IMG/VR virus record: IMGVR_UViG_3300044645_002525 | Span: 1-64,000 of that record | Origin: a virus | Strand: one strand, 5' to 3' | DNA length: 64,000 bases | Shown here: positions 1 to 9,780 of the stretch, piece after piece | How the letters are laid out: each line of letters opens with the position of its first letter | Numbering within the stretch: the first letter of the stretch is position 1 | Notes under the pieces: generated by a model | Databases searched by the model: none | What the model saw: the letters and a program-made list of their open reading frames with translations, nothing else | Told to the model about the DNA's origin: nothing | Made by a program: the position numbers and the translations under genes

Positions 1-3000
1 TGGAAATAACTGGCGTAGTAGAACCACTAACAACAGTGAGAGGAGCGTTCACACTTACTGACAGAACAGTGCCACTTGCAGGCGTCGCCCACCTCACACC
101 AGTGCCAAGTGCCGAATCAGCCGTCAGCACTTGTCCATTGGTACCAACTGCCTGCTTCAGTAGCGTGGTGCCACTGCCAACAAGAAGATCGCCTTTGGTA
201 TAAGCATTGAAGCTGGTACCGCCATAACCAGTGGCAAGGATGCCACTCGCCACATTGTTTACATTCCTGCATTCAGTGCTAACTTCCTCAATTGCTGCTT
301 GCACATTTCCTGCAGCAATGCTTGCGGCAGGTGAGAACGACACTTGCGCGGCAGTTTGAGAAAGGTAGGTGGAACTAACGTCCACTTCCGTCCAGGCAGT
401 GCCGTTGCAAAGCAGAATATCCGGCGGCTGCAAAGTAGTAGCAGGGGCTGGTGAAGTGCCAGTGCCGCCACTGGAGACCACCACGTAATAACGATTAAAA
501 GTGGCCGATGGAGTGGGAAGCGGTTGTCCTACGCTTAAACCAACTGCTGCACCATCTGCACTGGTGCTAGCAATGGTATTGCCGCTTGCATTGTAAGTGC
601 CGCCAAAGATAATCTCGCCAACACTAATACCAACTGGGTTCCAAACGTTACCATCCCATAGATAGAGATCTTTCTCCAATGGATTGAAGAAGAATTGTCC
701 AATAAAATCAGCAACTGGCGGAGCTTCGCCAAACTGACTCACTGAATAATTAGCAAGTTTTGATGCAAGGATGGAATCGTCGGCAATTAAACCACTACCA
801 AACGTACCAGTGGTAATTTTGCTTGCAGGCAATTCTGGAATGTCGTCCGCAATTAAGCTCGTATTTCCTGCGCTAACGTGCCCTTCCGTGTCGACGGTCA
901 CCTTGTAATAAGTGCCAGATGCCACGCTATTCGCATGGTTAAAGATGCCGCTGGCAGTAACTAAACCAGTGCCAGCTTGCGCCACACCCAGGGCAGCAGT
1001 GGTTGCCTGAGGGAGATCACTGGCGGCGATGGCCCTGAAAGTAGGAGCAGCGTCAGCATTACCACTTGCCGGACCAGCAAAGAAGCGCGTTGCAACTTGC
1101 GTGTTTAAAGAAGGAACAATGGAAGCACTAAATTCATCTGGATATACAGTGGTGAAGCTATAAACAGTGTCTCCAGAAACGACAGCGGTGGCAAGGCCAG
1201 ATTGACGTTGCCAAGTGCTTCCGTTCCATGTATATTCATAACCAGTGCCAGTATTGAGCCATTGCTGACCAATAAAACTGCCACTACCCACTGGAGTGGA
1301 ACCAGCGACAATGGCAGCAGAATTGTCTGCCATTTTTACGCCAGTAACAGCGCCATTATCAATCTTGGCAGTGATGACAGCGGCATCATCAATCTTCGTT
1401 GAAGTGACTGCAGAATTAGCAATGGTTGCAGCAAATGCTCCAGTGCCAGTGCCCGTTACATCCCCAGAAAGAGTGATTGTTTGGTCACCAGTGTTGGTGC
1501 CAGTGGAAGTGCCCGAGAAAGTACCATCCTGAACGGCCAATGTGCCGAGTCCAAGTGTTTCTCTAATGTCTGCAACGCTGGCATCATCAAGGATGGAACG
1601 TGCTGCAGAGGTGCAAGGAATTTCTTCTACAGTGCCACCACTGGCAGAAGATCGACCAAGGATGACATCGCTAGTTGTCGTGGTTTGAATTTTGGCGTAA
1701 GAAACGGCTCCATCAGCAATCTTGGCAGTAGTAACGCCACTGTCAACAATCTTGGCTGTAGTGACAGAATCGCTAGCAAGCTTAGCTGCTGTAATATTTG
1801 CATCGACAATTTTGACAGTAGTTACGCCACTATCGGCAAGCTTCGCAGTGGTAATTGCACTGTCGGCAATATTGGCAGTGACAATGGAAGACGAATCATA
1901 GTCGCCACTTCCAACTGTATTTTTTACGGCTAGCGAACCAAGGCCAAGCGTTGTACGTTGTGCGCTTGCATCTGCATCATCAAGAATGGCACGACCAGCA
2001 GCAGTGATCGCACTAGTGGCGTAAGTGTCAGAAGCAGTGGTATAAATGAGCTGACCAGATGCAGTGGTAAGTCCTGCAATTGAAGCCAGGGCAGCATCAT
2101 AAGCCTGCACGTCAGTGCCAATGACCAAGCCAAGATTGGTGCGAGCGCCAGAAGCAGTAGAAGAGCCTGTACCGCCATCTGCAACCGCGAGATCAGTGAT
2201 GCCGCTGATGACACCCCCATTGATCGTTGCATAAGAAATGGTGCCACTACTGAGCACGGCTGTGCCGCCAGTGATTGCCACGCCAGAAGCTGCTTGGACT
2301 GCCATGGTGTCAAGGCCAAGCGTTGTGCGCTGAGCAGCAGCATCTGCATCATCAAGAAGCGCTCTACCGGCTTCGGTGAGCGTAATGCTTTCTACGTTGC
2401 CGCTACCAGCGGAAGCTCGACCAAGAAGCACGCCACTTGCCACTTGCTGGATCTTGGCAAACGTAACGGCATTGTCTTCAATGGCAGCAGTGGGAATAGA
2501 ACCACTTGCATAGCTTCCAGAAGGGATGGAACTGGCAGTGATAACCGCGCCAGAAAGCTCTCCAGAAGAAAGGCCAAGCTTGCTAATTGTGACAGCACCA
2601 GATGCAAGCTTTGTAGTGGTAATTCCGCTGTCAACAAGCTGTGCAGTATTGACGCTGCCGCTTGCCATCTTGGCAAGAGTTACCACAGAATCAAGAATAT
2701 TGATGGTTGCAACACTATCAGCAGCCAGCTTTGCTTGCGTGATACCACTATTGACAAGCTGCGTGGTTCCCACGGAACTAGCAGCCATCTTTGCCAGTGT
2801 TACGCCACTAGCAGCCAAATGCACGGTATCAATGGCGCCAGTACTTACATTTGTGCCCGTAATGCCACTAGTTTGAATTTTGGCGGAAGTAACAGCGCCA
2901 TCAAGGATTTTGGCCGTTTCCACTGCGTCGCTAGCAAGCTTGCCAGCCGTTACAGCCAAATCGTTAATCTTGCCAGTGGTAACGCTTAAGTCTTCAAGCA

Positions 3001-3418
3001 GAGAAGTGTTGATCGTGTTGCCAGTTGCAACCACGCCTAGCTCAAGCGTTGAGCGAGCAGCAGCGGCATTTGCGTCGTCAAGAAGCGTGCGAATATAAAC
3101 AGTGCAATCAATCTCTTCTACATTGCCAGTAGAAGCACTGCGCCCAAGGAGCTTGTTAGCACTTACTTGCTGAATCTTGTCGTAAGTGAGAGTATTGGTG
3201 GCAATGGAAGTGCCAGTGAGTTTTGCGGCACTCGCTTGATTAATTTTTGAAATGTCTAATGTCGATGCGTCAGCAATGTTAAAACCTGCTTGAATCAGGC
3301 TCTTCACTTGCACCTTCTTGGTCTGACTGGCACTAACGTCTGCAATAGGCAGCACGTCATTTGAAGCTACGCCTCCCTGAGAAAGTTCGACGAGTTCCGT
3401 AATTCTTTGATCGGCCAT
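1..3418 (-). CDS. Long repetitive tail fibre protein, cut at the window edge
   Basis: Reading starts at an ATG at 3418 and stays open to position 1, so 1139 codons are visible and the C-terminus lies outside the window. The N-terminus (MADQRITELVEL, then VLPIADVS near residue 25) is a start common on cyanophage fibre and appendage proteins. Most of the rest is low-complexity: degenerate repeats of the form VTTAKLASGAV alternate with blocks such as ALLDDADAAAQRTTLGL. Such regions usually form elongated trimeric shafts. It is the last gene of the leftward tail operon, after the tip and tube-like genes, which suits a host-contact fibre. No enzymatic domain is seen in the visible part. The fibre role is inferred from composition and position. 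Confidence 0.75.
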   Translation of the reverse strand, partial: MADQRITELVELSQGGVASNDVLPIADVSASQTKKVQVKSLIQAGFNIADASTLDISKINQASAAKLTGTSIATNTLTYDKIQQVSANKLLGRSASTGNVEEIDCTVYIRTLLDDANAAAARSTLELGVVATGNTINTSLLEDLSVTTGKINDLAVTAGKLASDAVETAKILDGAVTSAKIQTSGITGTNVSTGAIDTVHLAASGVTLAKMAASSVGTTQLVNSGITQAKLAADSVATINILDSVVTLAKMASGSVNTAQLVDSGITTTKLASGAVTISKLGLSSGELSGAVITASSIPSGSYASGSIPTAAIEDNAVTFAKIQQVASGVLLGRASAGSGNVESITLTEAGRALLDDADAAAQRTTLGLDTMAVQAASGVAITGGTAVLSSGTISYATINGGVISGITDLAVADGGTGSSTASGARTNLGLVIGTDVQAYDAALASIAGLTTASGQLIYTTASDTYATSAITAAGRAILDDADASAQRTTLGLGSLAVKNTVGSGDYDSSSIVTANIADSAITTAKLADSGVTTVKIVDANITAAKLASDSVTTAKIVDSGVTTAKIADGAVSYAKIQTTTTSDVILGRSSASGGTVEEIPCTSAARSILDDASVADIRETLGLGTLAVQDGTFSGTSTGTNTGDQTITLSGDVTGTGTGAFAATIANSAVTSTKIDDAAVITAKIDNGAVTGVKMADNSAAIVAGSTPVGSGSFIGQQWLNTGTGYEYTWNGSTWQRQSGLATAVVSGDTVYSFTTVYPDEFSASIVPSLNTQVATRFFAGPASGNADAAPTFRAIAASDLPQATTAALGVAQAGTGLVTASGIFNHANSVASGTYYKVTVDTEGHVSAGNTSLIADDIPELPASKITTGTFGSGLIADDSILASKLANYSVSQFGEAPPVADFIGQFFFNPLEKDLYLWDGNVWNPVGISVGEIIFGGTYNASGNTIASTSADGAAVGLSVGQPLPTPSATFNRYYVVVSSGGTGTSPAPATTLQPPDILLCNGTAWTEVDVSSTYLSQTAAQVSFSPAASIAAGNVQAAIEEVSTECRNVNNVASGILATGYGGTSFNAYTKGDLLVGSGTTLLKQAVGTNGQVLTADSALGTGVRWATPASGTVLSVSVNAPLTVVSGSTTPVIS

Positions 3419-3495
3419 CTCTCAAAAAGGCAGGGCTAAATACAGTCTAGTCTCTCTCGATAATAGCTATTATCGCCGTCCCTTCTCCATTGTGA

Positions 3496-4506
3496 TTAGT
3501 CAGTGATTTCCTTCAGCAGATAATCAAGGCCTTGCTCAAGATAAATGGCATCGTTGTCTTCCTTGAGAATATATTCAGGAGGAATGCCTACTCTGATTTT
3601 AAATTCTCCAGTGGTCACGAAATCAACAGAACAAGCAACTAGTGCATCAGACGTGACGGTCACCCCCGCTCTTGTTACAACTGCTTCAATGTCATAGTAA
3701 ACTTCCTCTCTAAACGTAGCCGATTGCTTAACAGAAGACAATGAAAGCAGAGCCTTAAAGCTACTTCCAACGTCAAGTCGATTAATCACTTGCAGCAAGA
3801 ATAATGGCACGTCTTGATCCGCCACTGTTTCATAACTAAACAAGCATTCAATGCTGCCATTGCCACTTAATAGACCAGCCGAATACTGCTGCTTGAACTT
3901 ATCAGAGAGACTCGTCGTCTCCATGGCGGCCCTGTCAGTATTGATTTCAAATGACGTGACGGAGCCAAGTGTGTTGTACCTAGTGTCCCTTACGCCCACT
4001 GTAATTTCAATCGGTTCTCCGTAAAAATTAGCCAAAGCATATTCATTGGCTCTTTCATTATTCACTGCATCGCCAAAGTCTTCAAACAGGCGAATGCCAC
4101 CCACTCTGTTTACATTTGCATAGGCTCTGATATTGTCCGCTGTAATATAGTCGCTTAGCCTAAATTCATCGTAACCTTCTGGAGGGAGATCATTGCTTGT
4201 GCTAATTTCATCGTCCAGCCATCCAGAAAGCGCAACCGTACTTCCTGAAGACCAGACCACCTCGCTATAGCCGTCAACATCTGGACCAGGAATGCTCCAA
4301 AATGCTGGAGGGATAAATAAAAGACCTCTAGGATCCTCCGTCGAGATTTCCAGGAGATCACCAGTGATTAAATTGTCATCGCTTCCTTCAAAGCTAAAGC
4401 GATTCAACGCAGTGTTTACATCACTAGGCGAGACAGTAGTTGTGAAAGTGTTTTCACCTCCTCGCTGAAGCTTGATAGCGCCTGTATGGCCAACAAAAAA
4501 CGTCAT
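3496..4506 (-). CDS. Tail tube-like protein with a large insertion (336 aa)
   Basis: The N-terminus (MTFFVGHTGAIKL) and C-terminal half (from VTSFEINTD, about residue 185, onward) both resemble the neighbouring 139-residue protein: matching features are M-x-F-x-x-G-x-TG at the start, then a V-x-S/N-F/W-x-I/L-N/D-T segment, a TTSL or TTAL turn and a GLLS/GLFS-x-x-GS strand. Between the two conserved parts are about 150-190 extra residues. This looks like the same beta-rich tube or tip fold with an inserted domain. It lies between the tube-like gene and the fibre gene, so a distal tail or baseplate role is likely. The exact function is not known. Confidence 0.6.
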   Translation of the reverse strand: MTFFVGHTGAIKLQRGGENTFTTTVSPSDVNTALNRFSFEGSDDNLITGDLLEISTEDPRGLLFIPPAFWSIPGPDVDGYSEVVWSSGSTVALSGWLDDEISTSNDLPPEGYDEFRLSDYITADNIRAYANVNRVGGIRLFEDFGDAVNNERANEYALANFYGEPIEITVGVRDTRYNTLGSVTSFEINTDRAAMETTSLSDKFKQQYSAGLLSGNGSIECLFSYETVADQDVPLFLLQVINRLDVGSSFKALLSLSSVKQSATFREEVYYDIEAVVTRAGVTVTSDALVACSVDFVTTGEFKIRVGIPPEYILKEDNDAIYLEQGLDYLLKEITD

Positions 4507-4567
4507 CTCGCTTCAGCGACTATTCTTCCATTGTACGAACAATGCAGATTATAAATTAAGCTTTCTA

Positions 4568-4987
4568 TCAAGTGGTACCAGAAAGAACCACTGCATCAAG
4601 GGGACCATCAATCGTGAAATTAAACGAAACAGTGGTCAGCTCGTCAGTGGAGGAAGTGATGCTTGCACTGTTAATGTAAGCATCAGCATTAAATGTCTGG
4701 CTTGTCCCCACTTCAAAAGTGAGGTTGACGCGGTCGCTTTCAGTGACGGCGCCAGTTTTAGTGATCTTCTCAAGAAGATTGGTCACGTCAGTTGCGTCGC
4801 CGTTGTAATAAGACAACGTAGCACTACCAGTGGCGCTAAACAGGCCAGGAGTGAAAGTGTTGGCAGTGTCTCCCAGTGCTGTAGTGTCCAGCATGTTGAC
4901 GGAAGTATCAAGCGTCCAATTACGAACCTTCGACACTTCGCTGCCGCCGAGACGCAGCTTGCCAGTGCGACCAGTATAGAAGGGCAT
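4568..4987 (-). CDS. Tail tube-like structural protein (139 aa)
   Basis: A 139-residue beta-rich protein with the layout of siphovirus tail tube proteins: MPFYTGRTGKLRLGG, then VRNWTLDTSVNMLDTTALGD, a GLFSATGSATLSYY strand and a C-terminal SFNFTIDGPLD segment. Phage tube proteins of the TP901/lambda gpV type have this size and glycine/threonine-rich strands. Its place after the tip gene, far from the chaperone and tape measure, is unusual for the main tube, which is more likely the 192-residue product at 18719-19297. It may cap the tail or form a distal ring. Assignment rests on sequence character and paralogy with the 336-residue neighbour. Confidence 0.55.
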   Translation of the reverse strand: MPFYTGRTGKLRLGGSEVSKVRNWTLDTSVNMLDTTALGDTANTFTPGLFSATGSATLSYYNGDATDVTNLLEKITKTGAVTESDRVNLTFEVGTSQTFNADAYINSASITSSTDELTTVSFNFTIDGPLDAVVLSGTT

Positions 4988-5031
4988 TGTCTTAAAGCTT
5001 TTTGTTTATGATAGCAAGATTCTAATTTGTA

Positions 5032-8000
5032 TCATCCATCAATGGTGAACAAGTCTTCACTTTGCCGTGCTATCAAGGAGCGAGTGACGCCGCCTTCTTC
5101 CACGCATGGATGTTCGTTGGCCCGAATGGTCACTTCTCCTTGCTCGTCCATTTCCACCTCTACCACCTTAAATACTCTCTTGCTTGTTAATTGAGTGCCG
5201 AGAACAAACAACCAGCCCTCGTAGGCCGCAAGGCTTGTCACCACGCTGTTAGACACACTTACAGAAGGAAAACTCTTCACTTCATCTGCCCCATCGTAGA
5301 TGAGCACGCTAAACGTACCGTTAATTGGCTCTTCTGACAATGGGAGATTCAGCGTTCCTCCTTGTTCTACCACCCCACTTTTAATATTGTCCCATCGGTT
5401 TTCATCAGACTGCACGTAGATGTACGAACCAGGCTTTACTGGCGCCTCAGTGGGGAATGTCTTGAATTCCACAGCCCTGCGAACATATCGCCTTTGCATG
5501 CACATCATCATCCCATAATGCAATGCTTGAGTGCGAGAAGTCACGAATTGAGACAAATCAAAGCTCACTCGCCTTGCATCGTTTTCGCTTGCATCAGCAA
5601 GCTTAATAGTCAAGCTTGTATTCTGCGGAAACACACCATCGCGCTCGGGAGCCCTGTAAATAATCGTTGCAATGACATCTTGAGTTGAGTCGCCATAATC
5701 AAGAAATTCTTCTTTGTAGCTATCTTCCAGAATGTTTCCCTGGTTGAACAATGCGCTGATAGTGATTTGCCTATAAATTCTGCCAGTGGCATCAACTGGC
5801 AACGCTGGAATCAATGTGTCCCGTCCGCCAATGCGGGCAAATTCCAGCATGCTATAAGGCGCAATCTCAGCCCAAAACTCACGCCATGCACGAGCATCCG
5901 CAATCACTCCATCCATAAAATATCCCATCGTCCTACACATTCTTTTGCTTATGCCAAGTTGATCAATGTCAATACCCGCTGGATCCGCAAATTGACCAAT
6001 GCCATTTTGCTTATCAAGTACGGTGTCAAGAAAAATATCGGGAGCATAATTGCTTTGCCCATCTGGATTGGCAGGATAGGAAGATTGCCCGTTAGCGTCT
6101 GGCCCAGCAATTCGCCTAAGCCTCTTGCCTTTCGTTACAAACACACTTAAAGACTTAAGGTTTCGGATCTCCTTGCCACTGAAAGAATTAAAACCAGCAA
6201 GCGACATGCCAGCATAAATACCTGGATAATTCGCTGCATAGTTTGGATCGTTTTGCTGCTCTGTTACTGCTGTAATTTCAAACTCTGGGCCAGCATCAAA
6301 AGAAAACTGAATGTTGCAATCAGAAGAGCAAGCGGCAATGCGATCTCTATCCCCGCTGGCCTTTAATACCATGGAGGGAGAATATAGAGCCCATTCATCG
6401 AGAGCGAAAGGACTCTTGTTTTTAGGCGGAAGATTATTCCTGCTTGGAGCCCTATCCGTCCCAAAGTACAACACCTTCGCCCCTGGCAAGCCAGGAATAT
6501 CAATGCTATTAGGGGCGCTTAAATTTTGCCCTGCATTTAAATAGGCAAATCTCAGTGCTCCATATTTAAGCGCTTCTGATGGCACGTCAAACACAGGCTC
6601 AAACCTGAAAGCCCAACGCTTTGTGTTATCCGGGGCATCAAAATAGACAGGGAAAAAGAATTCATTGTCGGCAGCCCTACGCAGGACAAACACGCGAGGC
6701 ACTAGTCTCCAGTCCGAATCAGGAGCGCTTGCTTCTTTCGCAAACATCAAGAAAAACGCGCTTCTAAATTTCAGGCCATTATCAGAATTGCGGTAGCCAT
6801 CTACGTTCACTTCTCCATATGTTTTTTGCCGCCCTTGTACGCGCATAAATGCCTTGCCTTTGATTGCAAAATTAACCACTTTGCAAGCAGAAATCGTCTC
6901 ATACGATGCCTGGGAAATTTTTACCAAGCACTTAGTAGCGAGATAGTCATTAAGGGACTCCGGGCTTGCTAGCTCAACTTCAATCGCAGCAATTTGGCGT
7001 TGAATGGAAGAAATTTCGTTAGCGAGACCCTGATTCCTCCTGTCCATTGCGGGATAGTCAATTTGAATGAGGCCGGCAATTCTGCTCTCAATCTGACGCA
7101 TCCTGTTTCTAACCCTTTTAAGAATGCGCCTTTCTTGCACTGCGTTTAGCGTGCCAGACCTCCTCCGTGCATCTATCAGGTCAGAGAAATCTGTATTGTT
7201 TACAACTTGATAACCTTCTATCTTTGAAAACTGCCGCTGTACATCGTTAACAACAGTCTCAATGTTTGATAAATAGTTGAATAATTTTTGATCCGCAAAG
7301 TTTCTATCCCGAATGTAAAATTCAAGCTTTTTCCTGAGGTTCCTAACGGTAACTTTTATATTTGCAATTTTTGCCCTTCTTCTTGCAATTTCCGCGCCAT
7401 CAGGATTATTCTTTTTGCGCTCCTCTACAATCTCCTCTCGCTCATTTTCCATATCATTTTCAAGCACATTTATATCATCTGCAAGCTTAATAATGTCCCC
7501 TGGAAATAAATTTCTATTTTCTAGTACATATTCGTCCATCTGGGATGGCGTTCTAACAATATAAGCAATGTCGTCAACCAAGTCTTCGATCTCATCAATT
7601 TTGCTGTTAAATGCTGCGTAAGCATTCTGTTGCGATGCCGTTAAATTGGTAATTGTAATTGGCATGTTAAACGCCAATTGATCCTCTTTCGCCTTGAGAT
7701 TGGCTTTTAACGCTGGCAATAATTTATTAAGTTCTTGCTCTTGATCTCTTACGCTCTCAGTGGCATAATCTTCCCACGGTCCATAACCACCATTGACTCC
7801 TCCAATGTCGTCAAAACATTCCAGCGTAACATTCAGCCTCTTGGAATCTAGGTCGTCATCTCCATCAATTCCAACCACTTTGAACTTCGCGCTGCCAAGC
7901 TTGTAAATGCTCGCTACGTCCATAGAAGAAGCGGCCACAAGACGATCCTCTTCCGCTTGTTTTTCCGCTAAATTTCCTTTGCCATCATTCTTTGCAATTT

Positions 8001-8883
8001 CTAAAACAATTCGATGGCCAATGGGGAATGGTAATCTTGACGTTCCGTAAATGTTAGGCCAATAGATGCCTCTTTGAGTGACAGTAATTCTATTGTCGCT
8101 ATCAACAGGGCTACCATCTGCCCGCCTTTCATACACATCCACATTAATGGGAATGGGACTCTCAATGCCAAAAGATGCAAATGATGACGGAGAAAATGAC
8201 TGACTAAATCCGTCAAAAGCATTTGGGGCGACAATATATGGCCTGTAAACTGTATCAACTGGCGATCGTCCAGATCTCGCTGGATCCTGCGAATCTCCCT
8301 TTAGAAGATTGTTAAATGTGATGGGACCACCAGAACGGAAGTAGAACCAATTACCAGTATTGACAAATTGTCGAGCAGGAGTTTGACCAAAAGCAATGCG
8401 TTCGGCAGCAATTTCTACAATATCAGCGGTGCCAACAGTGGCCAATATTTGCATATACTGCCTTGCTCCATAGCTATGCACAGCCGACCACAGTAATGAA
8501 GTGGCTGCCCTTACGCCACCGCTGGGGTTGGTGTCAACGTCTGTGTAGACAAGATTGACCGGGGCTCCATATTGGGCCAAGTCTTGAGCGCTATCAAAGC
8601 CAAAGCGAGGATTGAACCTTCGTTCTCGGCGACTGCCAGGAGCATCTGGACTATCAATTTGGGGCTTAGGCGCAAGCAACGCTGATGCGACCTGCGCTAA
8701 CGTGCCGACGATGGAAAGGATTAAAGCTACAGTTCCCACTTCCAAGCCATTGCGCACATCAAATATTGTCCCGTCTTTGATGTCCTTGTATTGCTCTTGG
8801 TAAGCAATAAAACGAAAATATTCTTCTTCTGTGATAGCAAGCGTATCAATTAGAGCGCGTTCGTAAGGAAGGAGGCGTCTCAT
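5032..8883 (-). CDS. Tail tip / host specificity protein, gpJ-like (1283 aa)
   Basis: A large tail-tip protein. The N-terminal region has a hydrophobic stretch (VALILSIVGTLAQVASALLA, about residues 50-70) followed by a proline-rich QIDSPDAPGSRRERRFNPRFG segment, typical of gpJ-like tip attachment proteins. The middle, about residues 380-640, is strongly charged and predicted coiled coil (runs such as EIARRRAKIANIKV). The C-terminal third contains beta-rich tip domains with receptor-proximal segments. It follows the NlpC/P60-like and gpL/gpM-like genes, the lambda order M-L-K-J. The start overlaps the upstream stop as ATGA. It probably forms the central tip hub that contacts the host. The coiled-coil insertion is not usual for the family. 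Confidence 0.7.
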   Translation of the reverse strand: MRRLLPYERALIDTLAITEEEYFRFIAYQEQYKDIKDGTIFDVRNGLEVGTVALILSIVGTLAQVASALLAPKPQIDSPDAPGSRRERRFNPRFGFDSAQDLAQYGAPVNLVYTDVDTNPSGGVRAATSLLWSAVHSYGARQYMQILATVGTADIVEIAAERIAFGQTPARQFVNTGNWFYFRSGGPITFNNLLKGDSQDPARSGRSPVDTVYRPYIVAPNAFDGFSQSFSPSSFASFGIESPIPINVDVYERRADGSPVDSDNRITVTQRGIYWPNIYGTSRLPFPIGHRIVLEIAKNDGKGNLAEKQAEEDRLVAASSMDVASIYKLGSAKFKVVGIDGDDDLDSKRLNVTLECFDDIGGVNGGYGPWEDYATESVRDQEQELNKLLPALKANLKAKEDQLAFNMPITITNLTASQQNAYAAFNSKIDEIEDLVDDIAYIVRTPSQMDEYVLENRNLFPGDIIKLADDINVLENDMENEREEIVEERKKNNPDGAEIARRRAKIANIKVTVRNLRKKLEFYIRDRNFADQKLFNYLSNIETVVNDVQRQFSKIEGYQVVNNTDFSDLIDARRRSGTLNAVQERRILKRVRNRMRQIESRIAGLIQIDYPAMDRRNQGLANEISSIQRQIAAIEVELASPESLNDYLATKCLVKISQASYETISACKVVNFAIKGKAFMRVQGRQKTYGEVNVDGYRNSDNGLKFRSAFFLMFAKEASAPDSDWRLVPRVFVLRRAADNEFFFPVYFDAPDNTKRWAFRFEPVFDVPSEALKYGALRFAYLNAGQNLSAPNSIDIPGLPGAKVLYFGTDRAPSRNNLPPKNKSPFALDEWALYSPSMVLKASGDRDRIAACSSDCNIQFSFDAGPEFEITAVTEQQNDPNYAANYPGIYAGMSLAGFNSFSGKEIRNLKSLSVFVTKGKRLRRIAGPDANGQSSYPANPDGQSNYAPDIFLDTVLDKQNGIGQFADPAGIDIDQLGISKRMCRTMGYFMDGVIADARAWREFWAEIAPYSMLEFARIGGRDTLIPALPVDATGRIYRQITISALFNQGNILEDSYKEEFLDYGDSTQDVIATIIYRAPERDGVFPQNTSLTIKLADASENDARRVSFDLSQFVTSRTQALHYGMMMCMQRRYVRRAVEFKTFPTEAPVKPGSYIYVQSDENRWDNIKSGVVEQGGTLNLPLSEEPINGTFSVLIYDGADEVKSFPSVSVSNSVVTSLAAYEGWLFVLGTQLTSKRVFKVVEVEMDEQGEVTIRANEHPCVEEGGVTRSLIARQSEDLFTIDG

Positions 8884-9275
8884 TGCTTAATATCAGGCAG
8901 CATTTTGAACAGCTTCAACGATGGAAAAGACGATGACCAATATGATCGTCCGTTTCTTGAAACTGTAACTATCCCTCCATCATAGGTCACCCCCACTGCT
9001 ATTTCACCGCCAGGCCGTGGAAGAATAATTGCCACGTTTCCATCTTCTCTTGCAGTGGTCCTTTGTCCATTTTCAAACAACCATCTAATCACTCTTTTCA
9101 TTGGCAAATTACCACTGTCATATTCGTCATAAGCCCATTTGAAATGGTCCTCGTAATCGTGCAGGCCAAGCCTCCTTCTCACTTCGCAAACAAGCATAAA
9201 GCAATCGCTTTTGCCTTCCCCGTCTGATGGACGGGCTCGTCGCTCATATGAAAGGCCGATTAAATCATTGATCAT
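8880..9275 (-). CDS. NlpC/P60-like tail assembly protein, gpK-like
   Basis: 131 residues. The segment SDCFMLVCEVRRRLGL (about residues 24-38) fits the catalytic-cysteine helix of NlpC/P60-type peptidases used as lambda gpK-like tail proteins, which cleave cell-wall peptides or help tip assembly. The usual histidine is not obvious. Position between the gpL-like and gpJ-like genes supports the role. Start and stop overlap the neighbours as ATGA on both sides, showing tight translational coupling. Confidence 0.5.
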   Translation of the reverse strand: MINDLIGLSYERRARPSDGEGKSDCFMLVCEVRRRLGLHDYEDHFKWAYDEYDSGNLPMKRVIRWLFENGQRTTAREDGNVAIILPRPGGEIAVGVTYDGGIVTVSRNGRSYWSSSFPSLKLFKMLPDIKQ

Positions 9276-9778
9276 TGCAAGCGCAAATCTGCGTTGAGCG
9301 GAAGAATGCCAACATTTTGCCGATTAAGCTGTTGCGCAGGGAAAGACGCCCCCACGCTATCCATGGCACTCCTAAATCGAAGCTCAATGGTGGTATCACT
9401 AAATGCGGCTCCAACGCCAATATAGTATTCAGTGTATTGGTTTACTACTGTATAGCTGGAATAGTTAGAGATATCATTAGATGCCATCCACACGGTTTTT
9501 AACTGCAGCTTGCTAAGGCGATTCCCTTCTCCATCTTCAACCATTGCAATGGCGAAAGCAGTATGGGGGAACAAAAGCTGAAGGGCAGGATTATCGCCTC
9601 CTAGCGCGGCAGTGGAGCCCCTCGCCTCAAATGGTGCATGGCGATACACTGGCGAAGCAGTGCCGGGAATTGACACTGCCGTAAAGTCTTTACCGAAGAA
9701 ATAGTTCTGATAGTAATGGCTACGTTGATTTGCCGTTTCAATGAAGGCGAAATGCGCCACGCGAATTGTAGGCATCAT
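9272..9778 (-). CDS. Minor tail protein (gpL position)
   Basis: About 168 residues starting MMPTIRVAHFAFIETANQ; the ATG at 9778 is preferred over an upstream in-frame TTG. It has no clear cysteine cluster, so an iron-sulfur gpL is not supported by sequence. It lies between a gpM-like and a gpK-like gene and overlaps the next gene by ATGA. It is probably a tail tip component. Function is inferred from order only. Confidence 0.5.
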   Translation of the reverse strand: MMPTIRVAHFAFIETANQRSHYYQNYFFGKDFTAVSIPGTASPVYRHAPFEARGSTAALGGDNPALQLLFPHTAFAIAMVEDGEGNRLSKLQLKTVWMASNDISNYSSYTVVNQYTEYYIGVGAAFSDTTIELRFRSAMDSVGASFPAQQLNRQNVGILPLNADLRLQ

Positions 9779-9780
9779 AA

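Noticed and set aside
1930-2989. Open frames on both strands inside the fibre gene
   Set aside because: They are shadows: the minus-strand fibre frame is open through the whole region and shows amino acid repeats; the others have odd composition.
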